Below are positions 25,188 to 33,329 of a DNA stretch of 64,000 nucleotides, piece after piece. The first letter of the stretch is position 1. Each line of letters begins with the position of its first letter. Source of the stretch: Spongiivirga sp046524175 (lineage in GTDB: Bacteria > Bacteroidota > Bacteroidia > Flavobacteriales > Flavobacteriaceae). The position numbers were made by a program, and so were the translations under genes. The stretch is taken from assembly GCF_046524175.1 (NCBI RefSeq), contig NZ_JBEFZF010000002.1, forward strand, positions 682,001 to 746,000, read 5' to 3'. Under the pieces are notes generated by a model. It did no database searches. It was not told where the DNA came from and saw only the letters and a program-made list of their open reading frames with translations.

Positions 25188-26162
25188 TTATAACACCATT
25201 AAATTACAACCTCTAACGTCAGCATTATCAAACCTACCAAGCACTTCAAATGTATTTTTTGTATGAATTTTACATAGGTCTTGAGTCGCAATAAATGAAC
25301 AGGAATGATAGTTGGCAAGATCGACCACATTTAAGCCACCTGTAGTATTGTCTTGCTTAATGCTCAATGGGTCATCTGTTTCTCTGGCAACTACACGCAT
25401 CCATGGAGGGCATTTGAAAATGCCATTTCCTTTTGAATATGCTTGTGAGAGTAATTCGGTCATACCATATTCACTATGTATGCTCTTTACACCAAATCCT
25501 TGTTTAAGTTGTTCATGTAATTCAGCTCTGGTAAGTTCTTTTCGTCTACCTTTCATTCCTCCTGTTTCCATAATTGTTGTATGACTTAAGTTGAATGATT
25601 TCTCTTCAATAAGATCTAATAGTGCAAACGAAACTCCTACAAGCAAAGTTTGTTGTCCTTGTTTTTCTAATTCGTTTAAAGTATTTGCTAATGAATCGAG
25701 ATCGTGAAGGTAAAAACCACTCTTTGGATGATTACTTTTTGCAATAAGGTCGTCCACCATATATATTAATGAAGAGCCTTCTCTTTCTAAATATGATGGA
25801 AGCAACGCTAAAACCGCATAGTCACTAACCGAATCGTAAAAATGACGAAATGCACTTAAGTAACTTTTTTCGTAAAGGTTTATATCAGTTACAAAATGAG
25901 TACTTGATGTTCCTGTTGTGCCGCTGCTAGTGAAGTTTGTGAAGCTGCTAGCTTGAGTACTTATTACTCTATGCGATTTAAAAAACTGAATGGGTAAAAA
26001 AGGGATATCCTCTACCACTTGTATATCACCAGGATGCTTATATAATAGATCGCAATATGATCTATACACGACATTATTTTCAAATTGATAAGCAAAGGTG
26101 GCAAGTGCCGCTTCTTTGAAATCTTGTTCATCTTGTATTGAAAAAATGTCGTGTGTAATCAT
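25188..26162 (-). CDS. LuxE/PaaK-like acyltransferase
   Basis: 324 residues. FTSSGTTGTSSTHF (about 77-90) is the nucleotide-binding loop of adenylate-forming enzymes, and HSEYGMTELLSQAYS (about 233-247) the second signature. The family is related to LuxE acyl-protein synthetase, which activates fatty acids, but no lux or reductase gene is present, so the substrate is unknown. The start codon is preceded by an 8-bp inverted repeat (26162-26181) that could pair over it. Confidence 0.82.
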   Translation of the reverse strand: MITHDIFSIQDEQDFKEAALATFAYQFENNVVYRSYCDLLYKHPGDIQVVEDIPFLPIQFFKSHRVISTQASSFTNFTSSGTTGTSSTHFVTDINLYEKSYLSAFRHFYDSVSDYAVLALLPSYLEREGSSLIYMVDDLIAKSNHPKSGFYLHDLDSLANTLNELEKQGQQTLLVGVSFALLDLIEEKSFNLSHTTIMETGGMKGRRKELTRAELHEQLKQGFGVKSIHSEYGMTELLSQAYSKGNGIFKCPPWMRVVARETDDPLSIKQDNTTGGLNVVDLANYHSCSFIATQDLCKIHTKNTFEVLGRFDNADVRGCNLMVL

Positions 26163-26181
26163 ACCCTACAAAAGTAGGGTA
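26162..26181. promoter_or_regulatory. Inverted repeat at the LuxE-like gene start
   Basis: TACCCTAC (26162-26169) and GTAGGGTA (26174-26181) with centre AAAA. The repeat touches the first base of the start codon. Its arm contains GTAGGGT, the core of the promoter modules at 11233, 11476 and 11885. Confidence 0.5.
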
Positions 26182-26208
26182 AACCATGACACTAAATAAA
26201 ATTAGTAT

Positions 26209-26577
26209 TTACCTGATTACCAATTTTCTAGCAATATATCTTCCATCTTGAACAACTTTCATGATGTAAATACCTGCGTTAAGGCTGGTTACATCTAAGC
26301 GATTATTTTTTAATTGTTGTTTTAAGATTTCTTTGCCCATTACATTGTAGACCAGCACATCTTTTTGTAGTTCTTTGTCAGATGTGATAGTAACAAATTT
26401 ACTGTGAACAACAGGGTTAGGATACATTAAAATGCCTCCGTCTTGTTTTACGGCTTCTTCTTTAGAAGAGATTTTTTGAATGTCTTTTTCCGGATTTTCG
26501 TTCGGCGTTGCCGCCATTTGGGCAAGTGCCAAGCAAGGTAAGATGCTTAGCATAAATGCTGTGCATAATTTGTTCAT
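26209..26577 (-). CDS. Minimal type IX secretion sorting-domain protein
   Basis: 122 residues: a signal peptide (MNKLCTAFMLSILPCLALAQ), about 30 residues of Lys/Glu linker, then a type A sorting domain (about 50-122: MYPNPVVHSKFVTI, VYNVMGKEIL, LNAGIYIMKVVQDG and a basic C terminus). Such domains send proteins through the type IX system to the cell surface. Here there is no cargo domain, so the protein is essentially a secretion tag. It may act at the surface itself or be a remnant. Confidence 0.88.
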   Translation of the reverse strand: MNKLCTAFMLSILPCLALAQMAATPNENPEKDIQKISSKEEAVKQDGGILMYPNPVVHSKFVTITSDKELQKDVLVYNVMGKEILKQQLKNNRLDVTSLNAGIYIMKVVQDGRYIARKLVIR

Positions 26578-26706
26578 AGGTGTAAGTTTTAGGTGCCAGA
26601 TTGGGGTCTAACAGATAAGCAATATACGAAGCTAATTGAGAAAAACAATCTTTTTTTAGCATTTTACATTAAAAATCGATGAATGGTAAAGGGCATTTAA
26701 TCAATT

Positions 26707-26728
26707 TGTTAACTATGTGTTACCTATA
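26707..26728 (+). promoter_or_regulatory. Pho-box-like direct repeat before the response regulator gene
   Basis: TGTTAAC-TATG-TGTTACC-TATA: two 7-base repeats with an 11-base period, the geometry bound by PhoB/OmpR-type dimers. It lies 42 bases before the -7 element at 26770, so autoregulation by the encoded regulator is plausible. Confidence 0.45.
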
Positions 26729-26769
26729 TTAAATCAATGTAAATTCAGACAATCAATTAATTTAATCGT

Positions 26770-26777
26770 TACTTTTG
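26770..26777 (+). promoter_or_regulatory. -7 promoter element of the two-component genes
   Basis: TACTTTTG matches TAnnTTTG, 24 bases before the start codon at 26802. Confidence 0.45.
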
Positions 26778-26801
26778 GGTAACAATCATGCGTAAAGCAA
26801 C

Positions 26802-27485
26802 ATGAAAAAAAAGGATACTAAAATTCTTTTAGTGGATGATGAACCGGATATCTTAGAAATTGTCGGTTATAATTTATCATCTGAAGGTTATAACGTAATA
26901 ACCGCCAAAAATGGAGTTCAAGCCATTGAAAAGACTAAAAAGCACAAACCTCATTTAATTATTTTGGATGTAATGATGCCAGAAATGGATGGTATTGAGG
27001 CTTGCGAGGAGATTAGAAGACTTCCGGATATGAACAATGTGCTAATCACTTTTTTGACCGCTCGTGGTGAAGACTACTCTCAGGTGGCCGGTTTTGAAGC
27101 TGGAGCAGATGACTATATTACTAAACCTATTAAACCCAAGGTTTTGGTAAGTAAAGTAAAAGCGCTGCTAAGACGTTTAAAAGATGCTGATAGTAATCCC
27201 CAAGTAGTATCTGTAGGTGAAATAACTATAGATCGCGAAGCGTATAAGATCATTAAAAGCGGAGAGGAAATGGTTTTGCCTAGAAAAGAATTTGAATTGT
27301 TGGCATTACTTACTTCAAAGCCGGGTAAAGTATTTAAGCGCGAAGAAATTCTCGATAAGGTATGGGGAAGTGAGGTCATTGTTGGCGGACGCACTATTGA
27401 TGTACATATTCGTAAATTGCGAAAAAAGATAGGGGATCAATACTTTCAAACAATCAAAGGTGTTGGTTACAAGTATATACAATAA
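26802..27485 (+). CDS. Response regulator, OmpR/PhoB family
   Basis: 227 residues. Receiver domain 6-120 with acidic pair DDE (12-14), phosphoacceptor D56 (LIILDVMMP) and the KP motif (ITKPIKP near 107-113). The winged-helix output domain (about 130-227) has LPRKEFELLALL, VGGRTIDVHIRKLRKKI and VGVGYKY-type ending. It is directly followed, without a gap, by its histidine kinase. PhoB-like by domain order and by the repeat in front of the gene; the signal is unknown. Confidence 0.95.
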   Translation: MKKKDTKILLVDDEPDILEIVGYNLSSEGYNVITAKNGVQAIEKTKKHKPHLIILDVMMPEMDGIEACEEIRRLPDMNNVLITFLTARGEDYSQVAGFEAGADDYITKPIKPKVLVSKVKALLRRLKDADSNPQVVSVGEITIDREAYKIIKSGEEMVLPRKEFELLALLTSKPGKVFKREEILDKVWGSEVIVGGRTIDVHIRKLRKKIGDQYFQTIKGVGYKYIQ

Positions 27486-28529
27486 ATGTCTAGAGAACTT
27501 AAAACTTCTTATAGGTTTGCACTGCGAGCTTCGATCTTTATCGCTGTTGTTTTAACAATCGTATTTGTAGTTCTTCAATTATTATATTTTGAATTTAATC
27601 TGTGGATTTCCATTCTATTCCCTACGCTGGTATTCGTCAGTTGTTTTTTAGTCATTCAATATGGGGTGCAACGTTTTATATATCGAAGAATCAAACAGAT
27701 ATATGATGATGTTACGCTTTTAGAATCTACCACTTTTGAAAAACAACCCATTACGACAGATATGAAAACCCTGACCAGGGATATCGAGCAGTTCGCCAGA
27801 AACAAAAAACTTGAGGTGGAAACGCTTCGCATTAAAGAAAATTACCGAAAGGAATTTATGGGGAACGTATCTCATGAGTTGAAAACACCATTATTCACAG
27901 TTCAAGGGTATATATTGACCTTGCTTGATGGGGCCATGAACAATCCTTCACTTCAAAAAAAATACTTACAACGGGCAAGTAAGGGGGTCGAGCGATTAGT
28001 CTATATAGTTAGTGATCTTGATATGATTACCAAATTAGAAATGGGTAATCTTAATTTAGAATACGAACGTTTTGATATCGTTGATCTGGTACAGAATGTA
28101 TTTGATCTTCTTGAAATGAAGGCTTCCAAAAAGGACATTACCCTAATGTTTGATATGGAGTATGAAGAACCCATATGGGTAAACGCAGATAAAGAGCGCA
28201 TACAACAGGTAGTTACTAATTTGGTGGTTAACTCAATAAAATACGGTGCAGAAGGCGGTACTACCGAGGTTAGTATAGAAAACCTGATTATGAATAAGGT
28301 AATAGTTCGTATTACCGATAATGGTGAAGGTATTGCTAAAGAACACCTACCGCGAATTTTTGAACGTTTTTACCGAGTTGATAAAAGTGGCTCTAGAAAA
28401 GAAGGAGGTTCAGGCCTAGGACTTTCTATTGTGAAACATATTATTGAAGCTCATTCTGAGCGTATTTATGTAGAAAGCGATTTTGGGGTAGGATCAGAAT
28501 TTTCATTCACCCTCGAAAAGACCAAATAA
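27486..28529 (+). CDS. Sensor histidine kinase, PhoR-like
   Basis: 347 residues. Two membrane helices (about 12-34 and 40-60) with almost no periplasmic loop, a short linker, then HisKA with the phosphoacceptor His130 in NVSHELKTPL and the ATP-binding domain with VVNSIKYGAEGG, ITDNGEGI and GGSGLGLSIV. The ATG follows the regulator stop immediately. The lack of a periplasmic sensor suggests the signal comes from the membrane or a partner, as for PhoR. Its last 27 bases overlap the converging glycosyltransferase gene. Confidence 0.95.
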   Translation: MSRELKTSYRFALRASIFIAVVLTIVFVVLQLLYFEFNLWISILFPTLVFVSCFLVIQYGVQRFIYRRIKQIYDDVTLLESTTFEKQPITTDMKTLTRDIEQFARNKKLEVETLRIKENYRKEFMGNVSHELKTPLFTVQGYILTLLDGAMNNPSLQKKYLQRASKGVERLVYIVSDLDMITKLEMGNLNLEYERFDIVDLVQNVFDLLEMKASKKDITLMFDMEYEEPIWVNADKERIQQVVTNLVVNSIKYGAEGGTTEVSIENLIMNKVIVRITDNGEGIAKEHLPRIFERFYRVDKSGSRKEGGSGLGLSIVKHIIEAHSERIYVESDFGVGSEFSFTLEKTK

Positions 28530-29564
28530 ATCTGTTAGTGCTATAGGTTTATTAAAAGCAGAAAAACCTTGGTATTCCTTCACCCTGTTAAGTTTACTAA
28601 TGCTAAAGTCTTCTTGATTGCAAAAAGGGACTATTCCTTGTTTATCTAGTTTCTTAGCAAGGTATTCTTGTTCAAATTGGCCCGGTGTTGGTATAAAAAA
28701 AGCCTTTTTCTCCAATTTGGCAAGGTCCATAATAGTGGTATAGCCAGATCTACACAAAACCATTTCACTTTGATTAAATGCCAATTCAAGTGATTCGCTA
28801 TTCATAAAATTAAATACACTGGTGTTTAAAAAATCGAACTTTTCTTGTTTCGCTTCAATTTTTCCTCGTATAAAAAGTACCTTACCATTGAACATTTTTA
28901 CTTCTTCAAAAAGTTTTTCTTCCAGCAGTGTTCGTTGTGGTTCAGGTCCGCTAATAATAACCATCAAGTCATAAAAAGTGATTGCTTCTAATTTGTTCAA
29001 TCTACTTAACGGACCTATATATTTTATAGGTAATGTTGTTTTTTTTAGATGACCTAGTTTTCCGCTTAAATTTGGCTTTCCCTCTACATCCGGCACCCAG
29101 CATTCTTGGAACTTTTTGATAATTTCCTGATGTAATTTACTACTTAACCAAGAAGTACTTCCCGACAATACGTTCAATTGATGAGTTATGAAAACGCAGG
29201 GCACCGATTTATGTCGAACTCCCATTCTATTATCAGAAATAATACCTTGAATACGGCCTTCTTTTACAAGCTTTTTAATCACCTTTTTTTCATTAGCTAT
29301 AGCCTTTAAAACTTTAGGTGAATCTTTGATCATTTTCAACTTAAAGTTTTTCCCTTTCTTGGCGTATTTTATGTTATAAGAAGGAAGTTCAATAAAGCTT
29401 ATTTCAGGAAATTCTTTCTGTAACAAACTCAGGGCAACACCATCACTGCCAACAAGTACGTTAAATCCTTTTTCTTGTAGGGCTTTGATAATAGGAATAC
29501 AGCGCGTAGCATGCCCCAATCCCCAATTCAAAGGCGCTACTAGAATGGTTTTTTGCTTGGTCAT
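28503..29564 (-). CDS. Glycosyltransferase, GT28/MurG-like fold
   Basis: 353 residues. LNWGLGHATRCIPIIKALQ (13-31) is the N-terminal nucleotide-sugar family start and CRSGYTTIMDLAKLEKKAFFIPTPGQFEQEYLA (about 272-304) the C-terminal donor-binding region of the GT-B UDP-glycosyltransferase group. The acceptor is unknown; neighbours give no hint. It overlaps the histidine kinase tail to tail by 27 bases. Confidence 0.85.
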   Translation of the reverse strand: MTKQKTILVAPLNWGLGHATRCIPIIKALQEKGFNVLVGSDGVALSLLQKEFPEISFIELPSYNIKYAKKGKNFKLKMIKDSPKVLKAIANEKKVIKKLVKEGRIQGIISDNRMGVRHKSVPCVFITHQLNVLSGSTSWLSSKLHQEIIKKFQECWVPDVEGKPNLSGKLGHLKKTTLPIKYIGPLSRLNKLEAITFYDLMVIISGPEPQRTLLEEKLFEEVKMFNGKVLFIRGKIEAKQEKFDFLNTSVFNFMNSESLELAFNQSEMVLCRSGYTTIMDLAKLEKKAFFIPTPGQFEQEYLAKKLDKQGIVPFCNQEDFSISKLNRVKEYQGFSAFNKPIALTDLFGLFEGE

Positions 29565-29569
29565 GCAAA

Positions 29570-29577
29570 CAAAGATA
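29570..29577 (-). promoter_or_regulatory. -7 promoter element of the glycosyltransferase gene
   Basis: The minus strand reads TATCTTTG, only six bases before the ATG at 29564. If used, the mRNA would be leaderless or nearly so. Confidence 0.4.
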
Positions 29578-29681
29578 AACTAATCACATCAATACAAACC
29601 AAGACTTTAAGTTATGTTTAATACCGGTAATTATGATATCACAATATGAATTTATCTGAGAGCAATTCCTGATATGTTTGT

Positions 29682-29689
29682 TAATTTTG
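29682..29689 (+). promoter_or_regulatory. -7 promoter element of the trmB operon
   Basis: TAATTTTG matches TAnnTTTG, 19 bases before the GTG start of trmB. Confidence 0.45.
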
Positions 29690-29708
29690 CAACAAAGTTT
29701 AGCGCGAC

Positions 29709-30383
29709 GTGGGTAGCAAGAATAAATTAAAGAGATTTAGAGAAAACGAGCAATTTAAAAATGTAGTTCAGCCAAATCGAGATGAAATTACAAACAGAAA
29801 ATTTGCCTTAAAAGGAAAATGGAGTTCTGATTTTTTTAAAAACGATAATCCCATTGTGTTAGAATTAGGTTGCGGAAAAGGGGAATATACTGTAGCATTA
29901 GGACAAAAATATCCGAATAAGAATTTTATCGGGGTTGATATAAAAGGCGCGCGTTTTTGGAGAGGTGCAAAAACTGGAATAGAAGAAAATATAAAGAATA
30001 TCGGGTTTTTACGCACACAGATTGAACTGATTGATCAGTTATTTGATGAAAATGAGGTGTCTGAAATCTGGATTACGTTTCCCGATCCGCAGATAAAGTA
30101 TAAGCGTACGAAACATCGCTTAACTAACATTGATTTTCTAGAAAAGTACCGAGCTATTTTAAAACCAAGTGGCGTAATGCACTTAAAAACAGATAGTGAG
30201 TTTATGCATGGCTATACCCTAGGGTTGTTGCACGCTTTGGGTTATGAGGTTGAATATGCGCATCATGATGTCTATAGTAATACGTATAGCCCCGAGGAGG
30301 TGATTTCAATTCAAACCTTCTATGAAAAACAATACCTAGAAAAAAACAAAGCGATTACGTATATTCGGTTTAAATTTACCTAA
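29709..30383 (+). CDS. trmB: tRNA (guanosine(46)-N7)-methyltransferase
   Basis: 224 residues from a GTG start. The SAM-binding loop is LELGCGKGEYTVALGQ (about 55-70); GVDIKGARFWRGAKTG and WITFPDPQIKYKRTKHRL (about 118-136) are TrmB signatures. It methylates G46 in the variable loop of tRNAs. It is followed after three bases by a LysE-type gene and then the alkyltransferase-like gene, so the three are probably one operon. Confidence 0.95.
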   Translation: MGSKNKLKRFRENEQFKNVVQPNRDEITNRKFALKGKWSSDFFKNDNPIVLELGCGKGEYTVALGQKYPNKNFIGVDIKGARFWRGAKTGIEENIKNIGFLRTQIELIDQLFDENEVSEIWITFPDPQIKYKRTKHRLTNIDFLEKYRAILKPSGVMHLKTDSEFMHGYTLGLLHALGYEVEYAHHDVYSNTYSPEEVISIQTFYEKQYLEKNKAITYIRFKFT

Positions 30384-30386
30384 CCT

Positions 30387-31013
30387 TTGACCATTGCATC
30401 TCATTTTTTATTTGGCTTTTTAGCTGGTTTTATAGGGGTAATTCCGCCCGGTTTACTCAATATGACCGCCGCCAAATTGTGCGTTAATCAAGGTAAAGCG
30501 AAGTCATTATTATTTTCACTGGGAGCTTCGTTAATTGTGATTGCGCAGGTTTCTATTGCAGTTTTAACTTCAAAATATCTAAACAAGCATCCTGAGGTTA
30601 TTGAATTTTTAGAAAAGGTAGCAGTTGGTATTTTCTTTATTCTTTCAATTTATTTCTTTTTTAAGGCAAGAGCAGAGCATAAATCGGCTAATGAGATTAA
30701 AATAAAGAACAAAAAAAGCGTCTTTGGGTTGGGTTTGTTCTTATCGTCAATTAACATTTTTCCCATACCATTTTATGTGGCTTACAGTACGTTTTTAAGT
30801 GCACGTTCATTATTTACTTTCGAGATGATGACGGTTTCAACATTTGTTGCGAGTGCTGCAATAGGTACATTTTTAGCATTGTGGTTATATACTTTTTTGA
30901 TAAGAAAGTTGAAAGAACGAGGCGAAGCTTTTGCCAACAACATCAACTATTTTTTGGCAGTAATTACGATGTTCGTAGCAGTATTTACCATAATTCGTAT
31001 CTATAATAGATAA
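30387..31013 (+). CDS. LysE family transporter
   Basis: 208 residues with six membrane helices. The start FGFLAGFIGVIPPGLLNMTAAK matches the LysE/RhtB amino acid exporter family pattern (PGP-like loop, here IPPGLLN). A TTG start three bases after trmB is chosen because the next ATG would remove the first helix and the family motif. The exported substrate is unknown. The alkyltransferase-like gene follows after one base. Confidence 0.85.
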   Translation: MTIASHFLFGFLAGFIGVIPPGLLNMTAAKLCVNQGKAKSLLFSLGASLIVIAQVSIAVLTSKYLNKHPEVIEFLEKVAVGIFFILSIYFFFKARAEHKSANEIKIKNKKSVFGLGLFLSSINIFPIPFYVAYSTFLSARSLFTFEMMTVSTFVASAAIGTFLALWLYTFLIRKLKERGEAFANNINYFLAVITMFVAVFTIIRIYNR

Positions 31014-31014
31014 A

Positions 31015-31350
31015 ATGGCAAAGAAAGAAAATGAGAATTTTTTTGAAAAGGTATACGATGTAGCCAGATTAATACCGTATGGTCGGGTAACCTCATATGG
31101 AGCTATTGCTAAATACCTTGGTGCTGCTAGAAGTGCCCGTATGGTTGGATGGGCAATGAATGGGTCTTTTAACAAAGAAGATATACCTGCACATCGAGTA
31201 GTCAATAAAATAGGACTGCTAACAGGGAAGCACCATTTTCAAGGCACTAATCTTATGCAACAGTTATTAGAAAGCGAAGGGATTGAGGTTGTCGAAAATC
31301 AAATTCAAAACTTCGATGCAATTTTCTGGGACCCAGCTAAAGAACTCTAA
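31015..31350 (+). CDS. Alkyltransferase-like protein (MGMT family, no catalytic Cys)
   Basis: 111 residues, only the DNA-binding domain of O6-methylguanine-DNA methyltransferases: VYDVARLIPYGRVTSYGAIA (13-32), RMVGWAMNG (42-50) and IPAHRVVN (57-64). The active-site PCHRV is PAHRV here, with Ala59 in place of the alkyl-accepting Cys. Such ATL proteins bind alkylated guanines and hand them to nucleotide excision repair rather than repair them directly. Third gene of the trmB operon. Confidence 0.92.
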   Translation: MAKKENENFFEKVYDVARLIPYGRVTSYGAIAKYLGAARSARMVGWAMNGSFNKEDIPAHRVVNKIGLLTGKHHFQGTNLMQQLLESEGIEVVENQIQNFDAIFWDPAKEL

Positions 31351-31405
31351 ATTTTATATACTGAACTTAAATATTTTAAGCTTGTTTCGGTATTTAAGTC
31401 TTAAA

Positions 31406-31900
31406 TTAATCTAATCTGCTCATCACAAATTGAGTTTCCAACTTACCAAACCATGCTGGCTTTGCTCCGTTGGGATATGTCTCGTCTACCATCTTTAGCT
31501 GTAGTGTATCATCATTTATTTGGTAAGAAAATGTTTGTTGACCACCTTCAAATCCCGGTACTTTAGCAACAATTGCGTTTATTGTTAAAACAGAATCGGT
31601 CATTTGGTAAGTTCCTGCGTTGAGCACTATTGATTGGAAACCGTAGATGATTTCTTCCGTAGTTGGCGTTGCCAATTTTTTAAATGACTTTCTTTTTTCT
31701 TTTATCGGTGTCCAAATGAAACTATAAACAGAATCACTTATTATAAAAATTCCTGGTTGAGCCTTGTTTATAGAATAGGTGGTATCCTTAGTGATCCAAT
31801 GAATTTCTTCAACCAGCCAAGCGCCTTTTAAGATATTACCGTTCTCGTTTCGACATGAAGTAAAAATAAGAACAGCAACTATAAATAAAATGTATCTCAT
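31406..31900 (-). CDS. Lipocalin-like lipoprotein
   Basis: 164 residues. Signal peptide with lipobox FTSC (Cys16); the rest is beta-rich with the pattern LKGAWLVEEIHW near the start and a series of alternating strands (GTYQMTDSVLTI, FSYQINDDTLQLKM) typical of small lipocalin-like domains of Bacteroidota. No ligand can be named. It starts three bases after the next gene upstream on its strand would end, and follows the regulatory-domain protein at 31904 with a 3-base gap, so the two are cotranscribed. Confidence 0.75.
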   Translation of the reverse strand: MRYILFIVAVLIFTSCRNENGNILKGAWLVEEIHWITKDTTYSINKAQPGIFIISDSVYSFIWTPIKEKRKSFKKLATPTTEEIIYGFQSIVLNAGTYQMTDSVLTINAIVAKVPGFEGGQQTFSYQINDDTLQLKMVDETYPNGAKPAWFGKLETQFVMSRLD

Positions 31901-31903
31901 TAA

Positions 31904-33229
31904 TTAAGGTTTGGAAAAACTGCCTTGTTTTGCTTTTGTTCGTTCTAATTGTTTACGGATTTTTTTAATAGCAGACTCTATATTTTTTTCAGGTTCGATG
32001 ATATTATAATCCCCCCAAAAATCAGGATCTGAAAAACCGGAAGTTTCATCGCTTAAAATAATTGACGACTTAATAAAATCCTTTCTTTTAGGTGTATCAA
32101 TAGTGCTCTTTTGCCAATCAGTAATTGCCATTTCAGAATTCATGGTATAGGTGCTATTAAATAGTTTTTTGTCCCAGTCAATCTTGAACTTTAGCATAGC
32201 GTTACCATACGAATAATGCCATTTACCCTGACTTTCTTTATAATCTACCCTGTACACAACTTCTTTAGGATATACCGAGGCGTTTCTTGGTTTTTTGCGT
32301 ACAAAAAGTTTACTAGCTTCTTTTGAATCTGTTATATTCAAACTGTATACGGCACTAACCAACACCTTATGTTTAGGCTCAATAAATAGTTCACCTTTGT
32401 ATAACGGATCATCAATGCCCTTTTTTTGAGCAAAATTTATGACATAAATTGGCTGTCCATTGATCTCTGTAGAACGATCAAAATTAAAATTATATTGGTC
32501 AATAAATTCATTAAAAATATATTCGGGATACTTTATTACATCAAGAAACAAACTGTTAAAAGGGCCACCTTGTAACTTAAATGCCACTGTGTCTAAACGT
32601 CTATAATCAGTACTTTTTCTGGCTTTGTAAATCTTAATATTATCTCTGCCTTTATTGGTGTAGGGTTGTTTGTAAATATTTACTACAGCTTCAGAAAGCA
32701 TTACATTTCTATTTCTTCTTTTAATGCTCTCACGATAAAAGGCCGTCATTGTTGTTGGATCTTTCAAATAGTTGTCTGCTTTGTTTTTGAATACTTCTCG
32801 TACTAAATTTGCTGCGTCTCTTACAGATATCACACTGATTTCTTTTAGTTCAGTAACTGATTCAGTTAATGATATGGTATTAAAGTCCTTTGAAAGTTGG
32901 GATAGTGTGATCTCTTTTGATTTATAACCTAAAAACGACACCAGCACTTTGCCTTTATTTAACGAACTAGGTACTTTCAAAACGAACTTGCCTTCAGTAT
33001 TTGTGATGGAACTTATATTGGATCCTAATAAATTTAAGGTTGCAAAAACTAGTGGTTTTTTGGTATCTGCATCTATAACTTCTCCTTTAATTTCTCTGAT
33101 GTCTGTTGTTTTTTTGGTGATGAAAGATGTGGTTGGAAAGGCTGATATATTCTGGTTGCATAGCACCAGCGTCATACTAAATGTTACCAAAAGCTTTAAT
33201 AGTGGATGTCGTAATTTCATAATTTTCAT
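31904..33229 (-). CDS. Carboxypeptidase-like regulatory domain envelope protein
   Basis: About 441 residues from the ATG at 33229 (in-frame ATGs at 33253 and 33220 are alternatives; a signal peptide with LLKLLVTFSMTLVL follows all three). After cleavage comes a carboxypeptidase-regulatory-like beta sandwich (IKGEVIDADTKKPLVFATL, TNTEGKFVLKVP), then an uncharacterised region with FYRESIKRRNRNVMLSEAVV and a long beta-rich part. This architecture is frequent in Bacteroidota periplasmic or outer-membrane-associated proteins related to DUF5686. Function unknown. It precedes a lipocalin-like lipoprotein on the same strand. Confidence 0.8.
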   Translation of the reverse strand: MKIMKLRHPLLKLLVTFSMTLVLCNQNISAFPTTSFITKKTTDIREIKGEVIDADTKKPLVFATLNLLGSNISSITNTEGKFVLKVPSSLNKGKVLVSFLGYKSKEITLSQLSKDFNTISLTESVTELKEISVISVRDAANLVREVFKNKADNYLKDPTTMTAFYRESIKRRNRNVMLSEAVVNIYKQPYTNKGRDNIKIYKARKSTDYRRLDTVAFKLQGGPFNSLFLDVIKYPEYIFNEFIDQYNFNFDRSTEINGQPIYVINFAQKKGIDDPLYKGELFIEPKHKVLVSAVYSLNITDSKEASKLFVRKKPRNASVYPKEVVYRVDYKESQGKWHYSYGNAMLKFKIDWDKKLFNSTYTMNSEMAITDWQKSTIDTPKRKDFIKSSIILSDETSGFSDPDFWGDYNIIEPEKNIESAIKKIRKQLERTKAKQGSFSKP

Positions 33230-33329
33230 TTTTAACCAATTTCTATTTGCCAAAGAAAATTATGCCATTTCCCTCGTATAAAGGTCAAGGCTTACATTAA
33301 GAGACAAACTTGCCTACAATTGGAGACAC

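Noticed and set aside
25188..26162. Bioluminescence (lux) gene
   Set aside because: The protein is LuxE-like, but there are no luciferase or reductase genes nearby and lone homologues are frequent in Bacteroidota.
29570..29689. Bidirectional promoter between the glycosyltransferase and trmB genes considered as a regulated switch
   Set aside because: Both strands have a TAnnTTTG element but there is no palindrome or repeat that suggests shared regulation.
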